Below, in pieces: positions 24,012 through 32,884 of a stretch of 64,000 nt of DNA. Location of the stretch: NCBI RefSeq assembly GCF_000472925.1, contig NZ_AXAS01000050.1, positions 1 to 64,000 on the forward strand, in the 5' to 3' direction. Origin of the DNA: Bradyrhizobium sp. Ec3.3. GTDB taxonomy: Bacteria; Pseudomonadota; Alphaproteobacteria; Rhizobiales; Xanthobacteraceae. Within the stretch, counting starts at the first letter, position 1. Each line of letters starts with the position of its first letter. Under the pieces are notes generated by a model. That model saw nothing but the letters and a program-made list of their open reading frames with translations. It made no database searches and was not told where the DNA came from. A program made the translations under genes and the position numbers.

Positions 24012-25658
24012 CTACGCGCTCGCCGCCGCGCCTTCCACCGGCCGGAAATTGGCAAAATCCCAGCCGCGGCCCGGTGCCGCATCGAGCAGGGACTTGGTGT
24101 AGGCTTCCTTCGGGTGCGTCAGCACCTCCGCCGCCGGGCCCTGTTCGACGACGCGGCCGTGCTGCATCACGACGACCTCGTCGCAGATCTGCGCGGCGAC
24201 GCGTAAGTCGTGGGTGATGAACAGGATGGCGATGCCGAGCCGCTTCTGGATCTCATCCAGAAGTTCCAGCACCTGTGCCTGCACGGAGACGTCGAGTGCG
24301 GAGACCGCTTCATCTGCAACCAGCACGTCGGGATCGAGCGCGAGCGCGCGCGCAATCGCGATGCGCTGGCGCTGGCCGCCCGAAAACTGGTGCGGATAGC
24401 GCGACACCGCATCGCCCGGCAGGCCGACTAGTTCCAGAAGCTCGCGTGCGCGCTTCAGCGCATCGGCGCGCGAGACGCCGTAGTTGATCGGGCCTTCCGC
24501 GATGCTTTCGCCGACGCTGACGCGCGGATTGAGGGAGCGGTAGGGATCCTGGAACACGATCTGGATCTTCTGGCGATGCGGCTGGAGCAGGCGCCGCGAC
24601 AGGTCGGAGATTTCGCGGCCGGCGAGGCGCACGCCGCCGGAGGTCGGGTCGATCAGGCGGACGATGCAGCGCGCCACCGTCGACTTGCCCGAGCCGCTTT
24701 CGCCGACGATGCCGAGCGTGCGACCCTTGTGCAAGGTGAGGGTGACCTTGTCGGCGGCGACCACCTCGCGGCCTTTGCCGAAGAAGGTGCGCTCGCGATA
24801 GACTTTTCCGAGGTCGTTGGCCTCCAGCACCACCGGTTCCTTGGTCTCAGGCCGTGCCGCGCGCGGCACCAGGCTCGGCACCGAGGCGAGCAGGTTGCGG
24901 GTGTATTCCATGGTTGGATTGCGCAGCACGGCATCAAGCGTGCCGGTCTCGACCAGGCGGCCCTGCCGCATCACTGCGACGCGGTCGGCGATCTCGGCCA
25001 CCACGCCCATGTCGTGGGTGATGAAAAGCACGGCGGTGCCGTGATCGCGCTGGAGGTCGCGGATCAAGGTGAGGATCTGTTTCTGCGTGGTGACGTCGAG
25101 CGCGGTGGTCGGCTCGTCTGCGATCAGCAGTTTCGGCTCCAGCACCAGCGCCATCGCGATCATGATGCGCTGGCGCTGGCCTCCGGAGAGGCGGTGCGGG
25201 TAGGAGGCGAAGATGCGCTCGACCTGCGGCAGCCGCACCTGCTCCATCATCTCGAGGATGCGCTTGCGCCGCGCCTTGGCGTCGAGATTGGTGTGGGCGC
25301 GCAGGACCTCGTCGATCTGGCGGCCGACATGAACGACCGGGTTGAGCGCGGTCATCGGCTCCTGGAAGATCATCGCCATTTGCGTCGCGCGCAACTGCCG
25401 CAGGCGGCGGTCGGTCGCGGTGAGGAGTTCCTCGCCGACGAGCTTGACGCTGCCGCCGGTCGGCGTCAGCGCGCCCTTCTGCAACAGCCCCATCACGGTG
25501 AGCGAGGTCACCGATTTGCCCGAGCCGCTCTCGCCGACGAGGCACAACGTCTCGCGCTCGCGGACCCGGATGGAGATGCCGTCGATGATCTTCGGGCCAT
25601 TCGGCGTCTTGCCGATGGAGACGGTGAGGTTGTTGATGTCGAGGACGGTATTGGTCAT
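24012..25658 (-). CDS. Fused dipeptide/oligopeptide ABC transporter ATPase (DppD-DppF type)
   Basis: A 548-residue cytoplasmic ATPase with two nucleotide-binding domains. Domain 1 (about 1-260) has Walker A GESGSGKS, signature LSGGQRQRIMIAMAL and Walker B LLIADEPTTALD. Domain 2 (about 290-530) has GESGSGKSTVARCIV, FSGGQRQRIAIARAL and VLVADEAVSALD, where the usual proline of DEP is Ala (DEA). Each is followed by the oligopeptide-family C-terminal extension. It powers the permeases encoded just upstream. ATG 25658 follows GGAG; a TTG one codon earlier is also in frame. Confidence 0.95.
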   Translation of the reverse strand: MTNTVLDINNLTVSIGKTPNGPKIIDGISIRVRERETLCLVGESGSGKSVTSLTVMGLLQKGALTPTGGSVKLVGEELLTATDRRLRQLRATQMAMIFQEPMTALNPVVHVGRQIDEVLRAHTNLDAKARRKRILEMMEQVRLPQVERIFASYPHRLSGGQRQRIMIAMALVLEPKLLIADEPTTALDVTTQKQILTLIRDLQRDHGTAVLFITHDMGVVAEIADRVAVMRQGRLVETGTLDAVLRNPTMEYTRNLLASVPSLVPRAARPETKEPVVLEANDLGKVYRERTFFGKGREVVAADKVTLTLHKGRTLGIVGESGSGKSTVARCIVRLIDPTSGGVRLAGREISDLSRRLLQPHRQKIQIVFQDPYRSLNPRVSVGESIAEGPINYGVSRADALKRARELLELVGLPGDAVSRYPHQFSGGQRQRIAIARALALDPDVLVADEAVSALDVSVQAQVLELLDEIQKRLGIAILFITHDLRVAAQICDEVVVMQHGRVVEQGPAAEVLTHPKEAYTKSLLDAAPGRGWDFANFRPVEGAAASA

Positions 25659-25668
25659 CAAATTACTC

Positions 25669-25758
25669 CGTCGTCATTGCGAGGAGCGAAGCGACGAAGC
25701 AATCCAGAATCTTCCCGCGGATGCAGTCTGGATTGCTTCGCTTCGCTTGCAATGACGG
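25669..25758. repeat. Dispersed palindromic repeat, family A, copy 2
   Basis: CCGTCGTCATTGCGAGGAGC ... TTGCTTCGCTTCGCTTGCAA TGACGG, matching the copy at 1622-1710. It sits inside the transporter operon, between the permease and ATPase genes. Confidence 0.85.
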
Positions 25759-25784
25759 AACAAGGGACGTGGCCGGCGGGACAA

Positions 25785-26672
25785 TCACTTGCCCTCCCGC
25801 TGCTTCATGCGGGGGTCGAGCGCGTCGCGGGCGGCGTCGCCGATCAGGTTGATGCTGAGGATCGCGAGCGAGAGCAAGAGGCCCGGCCAGAAGATCAGCG
25901 AGGGCTTGATCTGGAAGAACTGGCGCCCCTCGGCCATGATGTTGCCCCAGGTCGGCGTCTCCGGCGAGATGCCGGCGCCGAGGAAGGAGAGGATGGCTTC
26001 GGTGAGGATCGCGGACGCGCAGACATAGGTGCCTTGCACGATCAGCGGCGCGATCGTATTCGGCATCAGGTGGCGCCACATGATCTTCGGCAGTGACGAG
26101 CCGACCGAGATTGCCGCCTCCACATAAGGCTCCTCGCGCGCCGACAGGACGACGGAACGCACCAGGCGTGCCACGCGCGGAATCTCGGGAATGGTGATCG
26201 CGACCAGCACGGTCCAGATGCTGGCGCCCGACAGCGAGACGACGGCGATCGCGAGCAGGATGCTCGGCATCGCCATCAAGCCGTCCATGACGCGCATCAT
26301 GATCGAATCGACTAGCTTGAAGAAGCCGGCGACGAGGCCGATCGCCAGCCCAATGGCGATCGAGAGGATCGCCGAGCCGATCCCGATCAGCAGCGAGACG
26401 CGGCCGCCATAGATCACACGCGACAACAGATCGCGGCCGAAGGCGTCGGTGCCGAGCAGGAACTGCGCGGAGGAGGGCTTCAGCCGCTGCGAGGGCGCGA
26501 GCAGAACCGGATCATGCGGCGCGATCAGCGGCGCGAGGATCGAGATCAGCGCGATCAGCGCGAGGCAGATCGTCGCGGCCGCAATGATCGGCGTCGACGT
26601 GAGGAATCCGAACTTTGGCCGCAGCGGCGAGGTGATCGGGATGGATGATTGGGGAAGAGTATCGACCGACAT
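25785..26672 (-). CDS. ABC transporter permease, DppC type
   Basis: A 295-residue inner-membrane permease with a DppC-type N-terminal cytoplasmic segment and one helix (IIAAATICLALIALISILAP) before the core. LLGTDAFGRDLLSRVIYGGRVSL is diagnostic of DppC/OppC, and the EAA loop appears as EEPYVEAAISVGSSLPKIMWRHLMPN near residue 195. It pairs with the DppB-type permease 9 bases upstream in the operon. Confidence 0.95.
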   Translation of the reverse strand: MSVDTLPQSSIPITSPLRPKFGFLTSTPIIAAATICLALIALISILAPLIAPHDPVLLAPSQRLKPSSAQFLLGTDAFGRDLLSRVIYGGRVSLLIGIGSAILSIAIGLAIGLVAGFFKLVDSIMMRVMDGLMAMPSILLAIAVVSLSGASIWTVLVAITIPEIPRVARLVRSVVLSAREEPYVEAAISVGSSLPKIMWRHLMPNTIAPLIVQGTYVCASAILTEAILSFLGAGISPETPTWGNIMAEGRQFFQIKPSLIFWPGLLLSLAILSINLIGDAARDALDPRMKQREGK

Positions 26673-26681
26673 GCTTGATCC

Positions 26682-27623
26682 TCAGTACCTGATCCGCGGA
26701 TCAAGGAGCGTGTAGGCGACGTCGATCAGAAGATTGACGACGACGTAGATCAGTGACGTGAGCAGGATCATCGCCTGGATCACCGGATAGTCGCGCGCCA
26801 GCACCGCATCCACCGTGAGGCGGCCGATGCCGGGAATGTTGAACACGCTTTCGGTGACGACGACGCCTGAGATCAGAAGCGCAAAGCCGGTGCCGATCAC
26901 GGTGATCACGGGAACGGCGGCATTGCGCAGCGCATGCCGCATCATGACCGCGACCTCGCTGATGCCCTTGGCGCGCGCGGTGCGCACATAGTCTTCGCCG
27001 AGTACGTCGAGCATTGCCGCCCGCGTCATGCGCGCGATCAGCGCGATATAGATGAAGGAGAGCGCGCAGGTCGGAAGGATGATGCGCTCGAAGAACGGTC
27101 CGAAACCGGCCGTGATGCTCTTGAAGCCCTGCACCGGCACCCAGCGCAGGTCGATCGCGAAGATCTCGATCAGGACGTAGCCGACCACGAACACCGGCAC
27201 GGAGAAGCCGAGCACCGACAGGCCCATCACGAAGCGGTCGATCCAGGTGCCGTGCTTCCACGCCGCGATCACGCCGAGCGGCACCGCGACGACGACGGCG
27301 AGGATGATGGTGGAGAGTGCGATCGAGATCGACGGCTCGACGCGCTGGCCGATCATCTTCAGCACCGGCAGGTTCGAAATCAGCGACGTCCCGAGATCGC
27401 CGTGCAGGAGCTTGTTGATCCAGGTGATGAATTGCACGATCAACGGCTCGTTGAGGCCGAGCGAGGCGCGGATGCGCTCGAGCCGCTCTGGCGTCGCGTT
27501 GTCGCCGGCGAGAATCGCGGCGGGATCGCCCGGGGTAAGCCGGAGCAGGAGGAAGACGAAGAGCGCGACCACGCCCATCACGGGAACGGCGGCGAGGATG
27601 CGGCGAACGAGATATCCGAGCAA
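26682..27623 (-). CDS. ABC transporter permease, DppB type
   Basis: A 313-residue inner-membrane permease, MLGYLVRRILAAVPVMGVVA at the start (TTG initiation codon), then RLTPGDPAAILAG and LGLNEPLIVQFITWINKLLHGDLGTS, all hallmarks of DppB/OppB. The EAA-type loop is DYVRTARAKGISEVAVMMRHALRNA near residue 210. About six membrane helices. It forms the membrane channel with the DppC-type protein. Confidence 0.95.
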   Translation of the reverse strand: MLGYLVRRILAAVPVMGVVALFVFLLLRLTPGDPAAILAGDNATPERLERIRASLGLNEPLIVQFITWINKLLHGDLGTSLISNLPVLKMIGQRVEPSISIALSTIILAVVVAVPLGVIAAWKHGTWIDRFVMGLSVLGFSVPVFVVGYVLIEIFAIDLRWVPVQGFKSITAGFGPFFERIILPTCALSFIYIALIARMTRAAMLDVLGEDYVRTARAKGISEVAVMMRHALRNAAVPVITVIGTGFALLISGVVVTESVFNIPGIGRLTVDAVLARDYPVIQAMILLTSLIYVVVNLLIDVAYTLLDPRIRY

Positions 27624-27768
27624 GTTGGATCCGTCAGATTAGAGTCAACCGGCAGCACGCACCATCATGGCATGGTTCTGCCGTAAGCCCAAGAATTCAG
27701 CAATTCCCGTGCCATCCGGACCGCGCTTTTTGCGATGCAGCCAACGCGTTTTGCGAGACGCTTACACT

Positions 27769-27848
27769 GTCATTCCGGGGCGATGCGAAGCATCGAGCCC
27801 GGAATCTCGAGATTCCGGGTTCGCGTCCTCGACGCGCCCCGGAATGAC
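27769..27848. repeat. Dispersed palindromic repeat, family B, copy 5
   Basis: GTCATTCCGGGGCGATGCGA ... GACGCGCCCCGGAATGAC, the shortest copy, about 80 bases. It lies between the CPG2-like peptidase and the DppB-type permease gene. Confidence 0.9.
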
Positions 27849-27858
27849 ACTGTTCAAT

Positions 27859-28989
27859 TCATTCCAGCGTGGCCAATAGCCCCGCCATCAACCGCCCGCG
27901 CTCGGCGAGGCTATCGACCTCGATGTGCTCGTTGAGCGTGTGGGCATTGGCGCCGCGCACGCCCAGGCCGTCAAGGGTCGGAATCCCCATCGCTCCGGTG
28001 AAGTTGCCATCGGAGCCGCCACCGGCGCTGGCATGCGGCAGCTCCGCGCCGAGCTCGCGGGCAATCCCGCGCGCCTTCTCGTACAGCGCCATGGTCCCGG
28101 TATCGGGTTCCCAGACCGGCCGCGTGACGCCGCGCGTCACCTTGAAGCCGACATCATTGGTTGTGCCGGACAGCGCCAGCATCTTCTCGACGCCGCGGTC
28201 GAGGTCGGCCTGGCGCTTGGCCATGGATAGCGCCTCTCCGGTGCAGGTGGTGGCGACGCAATTGACCCATTGTCCGCCATGCACGATGCCGACCGAGAAG
28301 GTGCAATCCTCCGTGGTCATCGCGTCGATCGCAAGGATCTGCCGCGCCATTTCCCGTATCGCGGAACGGCCCGAGGAGAGCGTGGCGCCGGCATGGCTTG
28401 GCCGCCCCGTCGCTTCGAGGTTGAAGCGCGCGATCGCGTAGCGCCCGGTGACGACGCCGTTGTCGGGCCGGCCGGGCTCGGGCACCAGCACATATTTGTT
28501 GCGCGCCGCCTCAGCCTCGATGATGTCGCGGGTCGACGGCGTGCCGACTTCTTCATCCGGCGTGAACAGCACCGTGATCGGCAGCGGCGTCACGAACGAG
28601 GCGCGGGCCAGCTGCCTGATAGCCTCGAGCGAGAGGTAGTTGCCGCCCTTCATGTCGAAGATGCCGGGGCCGTAGCATTTGTTGCCCTCGCGCCGCCATC
28701 TCAGCTTCTCGATGGTGCCGACGGGATGCACGGTGTCCATGTGCCCGGCGATCAGGATGCCGGGCTCGCCTTGCTTTGGATGCGGAAAGCGCGCGCGCAC
28801 GACGCCGCCAAAACCCTGCCGTCCAGCGATGCGCTCGATCGTCGCGCCCATGATCGCCATGTCGCGCGCGGCGAGGTCGAGCATGCGGTTTACGGCAACC
28901 GCGTCCCAGGTCGGGCTCTCGCATTCAACCCATGCGCGCAGGCCCTGCAGCATGGCCTCGGAATCAAAGGGGAGATTGGCTGGATTCAT
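27859..28989 (-). CDS. M20 peptidase, carboxypeptidase G2-like
   Basis: A 376-residue zinc peptidase of the M20A/ArgE-CPG2 group. Motifs: LIAGHMDTVHPVG near residue 85 (first metal ligand), GPGIFDMKGGNYLSLEA near 115 (bridging Asp), FTPDEEVGTPSTRD near 147 with the catalytic Glu pair, and a late HASAGGGSDGNFTG region. CPG2 removes C-terminal glutamate from folate-like amides; the substrate here is unknown. No signal peptide is visible with the start at 28989. It is divergent from the solute-binding protein gene and probably part of the import-and-hydrolysis locus. Confidence 0.9.
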   Translation of the reverse strand: MNPANLPFDSEAMLQGLRAWVECESPTWDAVAVNRMLDLAARDMAIMGATIERIAGRQGFGGVVRARFPHPKQGEPGILIAGHMDTVHPVGTIEKLRWRREGNKCYGPGIFDMKGGNYLSLEAIRQLARASFVTPLPITVLFTPDEEVGTPSTRDIIEAEAARNKYVLVPEPGRPDNGVVTGRYAIARFNLEATGRPSHAGATLSSGRSAIREMARQILAIDAMTTEDCTFSVGIVHGGQWVNCVATTCTGEALSMAKRQADLDRGVEKMLALSGTTNDVGFKVTRGVTRPVWEPDTGTMALYEKARGIARELGAELPHASAGGGSDGNFTGAMGIPTLDGLGVRGANAHTLNEHIEVDSLAERGRLMAGLLATLE

Positions 28990-29261
28990 GGGCGGTCTCT
29001 TCAGGCTTCGCAACGCGTGAGGCGCGCATCGCTGCGCGTCGGGAAACGATCGGCGTGAGGCGTTGTAGAACCAAACGCGCAAGGGCGGAGCCCGTGCGCG
29101 CGCCGGCATGGGCATGCAGCGAAAGCGGATTGACGCTTTCGATGCTCTCTGCAAGTCTCGAAAAGATAAAGGCATTGCATGAGGTTGGTTCGCCTAAGGA
29201 ACGATCCGAATGCTCAACCAATAACCTGCCTTTGACCAGTTTCACGTCAGGAGAAACTTCG

Positions 29262-30866
29262 ATGTTCCACTTTATGCGCCGGGGACGCCGCGCAATCGTC
29301 TCCAAACTTGCGCTGTCGGCCGTCGCGCTCACGGCACTGGCCTCGCCGGTGCTTGCCGCCGGCAAGACCATCACGGCGGTGATGCACTCCGACCTCAGGA
29401 TCATCGATCCGATCTTCACCACCGCCTACATCACGCGCGACCATGGCTACATGGTTTACGACACGTTGATCGCGACCGATTCGAATTTCAAGATCCAGCC
29501 GCAGATGGCGGACTGGAAGATCTCCGACGACAAGCTCACCTATACCTTCACGCTGCGCGACGGCTTGAAGTGGCATGACGGCGCGCCCGTGACCGCCGAA
29601 GACTGCGTCGCCTCGCTGCAACGCTGGGCCAAGGTTGACGGCATGGGCCAGAAGCTGATGGACTTTACCGCCAGCCTGGAGGCGACCGACGCCAAGACCA
29701 TCACGCTGAAGCTCAAGGAACCGTACGGCCTCGTGCTCGACTCCATCGGCAAGCCGTCTTCGCGCGTTGCCTTCATGATGCCAAAGCGCCTCGCCGAGAC
29801 ACCGGCCGACAAGCAGATCCCCGAGCAGATCGGCTCGGGCCCCTTCAAATTCGTGCAGGCTGAATTTCAGCCGGGTGTGAAGGCGGTCTACGAGAAGAAC
29901 AAGGACTATGTGCCGCGCAAGGAGCCGTCGAGCTGGACGGCCGGCGGCAAGGTGGTGAAGGTCGACCGCGTCGAGTGGGTCACGATGCCGGACTCGCAGA
30001 CTGCGGTGAACGCGCTGCAATCGGGCGACATCGACTTCATGGAAAACATTCCGTGGGACATGCTGCCGGTGCTCGAGGCCAACAGCGATTTGAAGATCGA
30101 GGTGCTGAACAAGTTCGGCTACCAGACGCTCGGCCGCATGAACTTTCTCTATCCGCCCTTCGACAATCCGAAGGTGCGGCGCGCAGCGCTGCTGGCGATG
30201 AGCCAGAAGGACGTGCTGGACGCGCTGGTCGGCAATCCCAAATACTACAAGGTGTGCGGCGCCTTCTTCATCTGCGACACGCCGTTCGCAACCGACGTCG
30301 GCTCCGAGACGCTGGTCAAGGGCGGTGGCCTGGCGGAAGCCAAGAAGGCGCTCGCCGAATCCGGCTATGACGGCACGCCTGTCGTGATCATGGCGCCCGG
30401 CGACGTGATCACGCTGAAGGCGCAGCCGATCGTGGCGGCGCAGCAGCTCCGCGAGGCCGGCTTCAAGGTCGACCTCCAGGCGACCGACTGGCAGACCGTG
30501 GTGAGCCGCCGCGCCAGCCAGAAGCCGCCGAAGGAGGGCGGCTGGAACATGTTCTTCACCAACTGGGTGTCTGCCGACGTCTCCAACCCGATCGCCAATC
30601 TCTCGATCGGCGGCCTGGGCAAGAAGGGCTGGTTCGGCTGGGCGGAAGACGCCAAGATCGAGCAACTCAAGGACGCTTTCGTGCGCGCACCCTCGCTCGA
30701 CGAGCAGAAGAAGATCGCCACTGAGATCCAGAAGGAAGCCTACGATCAGGTGATCTACGTCCCGCTCGGGCAGTATCTGGCGCCGAGCTCCTGGCGCAAG
30801 TCGCTCACCGGCGTGCTCGATGGCCCGGCGACGCCAGTGTGGTGGAACGTGGACAAGTCCGAATAG
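29262..30866 (+). CDS. Extracellular solute-binding protein, family 5 (peptide type)
   Basis: A 534-residue periplasmic binding protein of the DppA/OppA family. Signal peptide through ALASPVLAAGK near residue 33. The family-5 core is clear: MVYDTLIATDSNFKIQPQMAD, TYTFTLRDGLKWHDGAPVTAEDCVASLQRW near 105 and FNN-like NKFGYQTLGRMNFLYPPFDNPKVRRAAL near 290. ATG 29262 follows CAGGAGA. It faces away from the peptidase and permease genes, which run in the opposite direction, yet is the natural binding protein for that transporter. A strong intrinsic terminator follows. Confidence 0.93.
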   Translation: MFHFMRRGRRAIVSKLALSAVALTALASPVLAAGKTITAVMHSDLRIIDPIFTTAYITRDHGYMVYDTLIATDSNFKIQPQMADWKISDDKLTYTFTLRDGLKWHDGAPVTAEDCVASLQRWAKVDGMGQKLMDFTASLEATDAKTITLKLKEPYGLVLDSIGKPSSRVAFMMPKRLAETPADKQIPEQIGSGPFKFVQAEFQPGVKAVYEKNKDYVPRKEPSSWTAGGKVVKVDRVEWVTMPDSQTAVNALQSGDIDFMENIPWDMLPVLEANSDLKIEVLNKFGYQTLGRMNFLYPPFDNPKVRRAALLAMSQKDVLDALVGNPKYYKVCGAFFICDTPFATDVGSETLVKGGGLAEAKKALAESGYDGTPVVIMAPGDVITLKAQPIVAAQQLREAGFKVDLQATDWQTVVSRRASQKPPKEGGWNMFFTNWVSADVSNPIANLSIGGLGKKGWFGWAEDAKIEQLKDAFVRAPSLDEQKKIATEIQKEAYDQVIYVPLGQYLAPSSWRKSLTGVLDGPATPVWWNVDKSE

Positions 30867-30895
30867 GCGGCAGGCCGCCTGACGATTTGACGATG

Positions 30896-30926
30896 ATGGC
30901 CGGGTACTTTGTACCCGGCCATTTTC
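30896..30926 (+). terminator. Intrinsic terminator after the solute-binding protein gene
   Basis: Perfect 12-bp stem ATGGCCGGGTAC / GTACCCGGCCAT with a TTT loop, followed by TTTTC. It starts about 30 bases after the stop codon. Confidence 0.88.
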
Positions 30927-31085
30927 GTCGTGATCCGCGTATTGGGCCAGGCAACCGCCTTTAACTTTTCCAGTCTTCGATTGTTGCCATTTGTTTCGAG
31001 GGCTGAAATAGATGGCGCCGCTCTTCCGCCTCTTTTCCCCTCCGTCGATTTGAATGACGTGCCGATAGATTTTGCATTCCAGGCG

Positions 31086-32687
31086 ATGGCCGAACGCTCG
31101 GACCACGCGCCTGCGCGCTGGCGCCGTCCCTTCCTGCGCTGGCTCGATGGTGTGGAGACCGGCTGGGCCGTGCCGCTGCTGCTCACCGCCTTCACCGCAG
31201 TCTGGACGCTCTATCTCGTGATCGCCTATCTCGGCGCCGGCCTGCATCCAGACACGCTCGAGGCCTGGACGCTGGGTCGGCATTTTGCCTGGGGTTATCC
31301 AAAACATCCGCCGCTGATGGGGTGGGTGGCGGCCGCCTGGACCGCGATCTTCGCGTTGAGCGACTGGTCGATGCAGTTGATGGCGATGGCCAACGCCGCG
31401 CTGGCGCTGTGGTTCGTCGACCTGATTTCGCGCCGCTTCGTGAGCCGGCACAAGCGGCTTCTGGTGCTGCTGTTATTGATGCTGACGCCGGCCTACCAAT
31501 TTCACGCCCAGCGCTTCAACGCCAATAGCGTGCTGCTGGCGACCTGGCCGCTCGCGACCTTCTGCTTCCTGCGCGCCTTCGAGACGCGTGCGGTGCGGTG
31601 GGCCATTGCAGCGGGTCTTGCGACGGCGCTGGCGATGGTCGGGAAATACTATTCGGTCTTCCTGGTCGCGAGCTTCGTGCTCGCCGCGGCGATGCATCCG
31701 GCGTGCCGCGCTTATTTCATGTCGGCCTCGCCCTGGATCTCTTCCGTCACGGGGCTTCTGGCTCTGTCGCCGCATCTCCACTGGCTCGCGACTACGGGGG
31801 CCCCGACCTTCTCCTACGCCCTGACGCATGCCAATGCCGACCTCGTCACGGCAATCGGCGAGGTGAAGTCATTTGCGCTCGGCCTCGTTGCGGCGATGAG
31901 CGCGGCAGCAGTCACCTGGGTAATGATTGCAGGTCACCGGCTGAAACGCCTGCCGGCGGACTTTGTCGCGATGGATTCAGGATTGAAGCTGCTGTTCTAC
32001 GTCGCGCTCGGCACGTTGCTCTTGCCGATGTTGACCTCGCTCGCCGTGGGCACGGACCTGCCGTCGCTATGGGCGTTGCAGGGCCTATTCCTGTTCGTCG
32101 TGCTGATCGTGTGCGGCACGCGCTATCCGATCGAGCGCTTCTATGCCGTCAATGCCACGGTGCTGGTTGCCGGCGTCAGCCTCGTCGCGCTCGTGGTCGT
32201 GGCGCCCATCCATGCCGCCTACCGCAACGCGCACGGCTACGAAGAGGGCAGGGAGTTTTATCACGAGGCGGCCGCCGAGCTCACGCGGCAGTGGCGCGAT
32301 CTCACTGGCGTGCCACTCTCGGCCGTCAGCGGCGACGATGCGCTGGCCTTTGCCACCGCCTTCTACAGCCCCGATCATCCGCATTATTCGCGGCCGTTCG
32401 CCTACCAATATACGTGGGGCTTGCCGCGCAAGAGCACGCTCGAGCGCGGCTGGGCGGCGCTGTGCTTCCACGACCAGCCCGATTGCCTCGGCTGGATGGA
32501 GCAGACCTCGGCACGTGCCGGCGATTTCGTCAGGCGTGAATTCAGTCTTCAGGCGGCGCTGCTCGGCCGGGGCGGCGTCTCGCGCAAGCTCGTCGTGCTA
32601 CTCGTGCCGCCGCATGATGACGGGCACAATCCGCCCGCCAGCAACGCGGATGATTTCAGCGCGAGCAGGCGCGCGCCGCGAGAGTAA
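31086..32687 (+). CDS. GT39/PMT-type membrane glycosyltransferase
   Basis: A 533-residue integral-membrane protein of the GT-C (PMT_2/ArnT-like) superfamily, which transfers sugars from lipid-phosphate donors in the periplasm. About ten hydrophobic segments; between the first two is HPDTLEAWTLGRHFAWGYPKHPPLMGW, where the acidic D/E and the YPKHPP motif are typical. The C-terminal third (GYEEGREFYHEAAAELTRQW onwards) is a soluble domain. Acceptor unknown: lipid A, a hopanoid lipid or protein are all possible. The start at 31086 is the first ATG before the conserved part; a longer frame reaches 30909. Confidence 0.85.
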   Translation: MAERSDHAPARWRRPFLRWLDGVETGWAVPLLLTAFTAVWTLYLVIAYLGAGLHPDTLEAWTLGRHFAWGYPKHPPLMGWVAAAWTAIFALSDWSMQLMAMANAALALWFVDLISRRFVSRHKRLLVLLLLMLTPAYQFHAQRFNANSVLLATWPLATFCFLRAFETRAVRWAIAAGLATALAMVGKYYSVFLVASFVLAAAMHPACRAYFMSASPWISSVTGLLALSPHLHWLATTGAPTFSYALTHANADLVTAIGEVKSFALGLVAAMSAAAVTWVMIAGHRLKRLPADFVAMDSGLKLLFYVALGTLLLPMLTSLAVGTDLPSLWALQGLFLFVVLIVCGTRYPIERFYAVNATVLVAGVSLVALVVVAPIHAAYRNAHGYEEGREFYHEAAAELTRQWRDLTGVPLSAVSGDDALAFATAFYSPDHPHYSRPFAYQYTWGLPRKSTLERGWAALCFHDQPDCLGWMEQTSARAGDFVRREFSLQAALLGRGGVSRKLVVLLVPPHDDGHNPPASNADDFSASRRAPRE

Positions 32688-32693
32688 GCTCCA

Positions 32694-32825
32694 TCAACAG
32701 TGGGTGTCGCGCACCTGCTCGAGGCCTTCGCTCGCGAAGGGCAGGGTGGGCTCCTCTCGTTCCGAGACGTCCTGCTCGACCTCGTCAACGTCGTGCGCGC
32801 GCTGATCCTTGCGCTCTGGTTCCAT
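32694..32825 (-). CDS. Small acidic protein (43 residues)
   Basis: Reads MEPERKDQRAHDVDEVEQDV and ends REEPTLPFASEGLEQVRDTHC. Very charged, no membrane segment. The ATG at 32825 is preceded by GGAG at 7 bases, and composition looks coding. It converges on the glycosyltransferase gene and lies after the Bcr/CflA exporter gene on the same strand. No family recognised; possibly a small stress-related protein. Confidence 0.6.
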   Translation of the reverse strand: MEPERKDQRAHDVDEVEQDVSEREEPTLPFASEGLEQVRDTHC

Positions 32826-32884
32826 GTCGTAACTCCATTGCTGCAGGACAACATGGAGGGGAGAGGGAAGTTCCTGCGCGCGAC

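Noticed and set aside
29247..31451. 734-codon minus-strand frame
   Set aside because: It runs opposite the solute-binding protein and glycosyltransferase genes, has no recognisable domain and crosses a strong intrinsic terminator, so it is a shadow.
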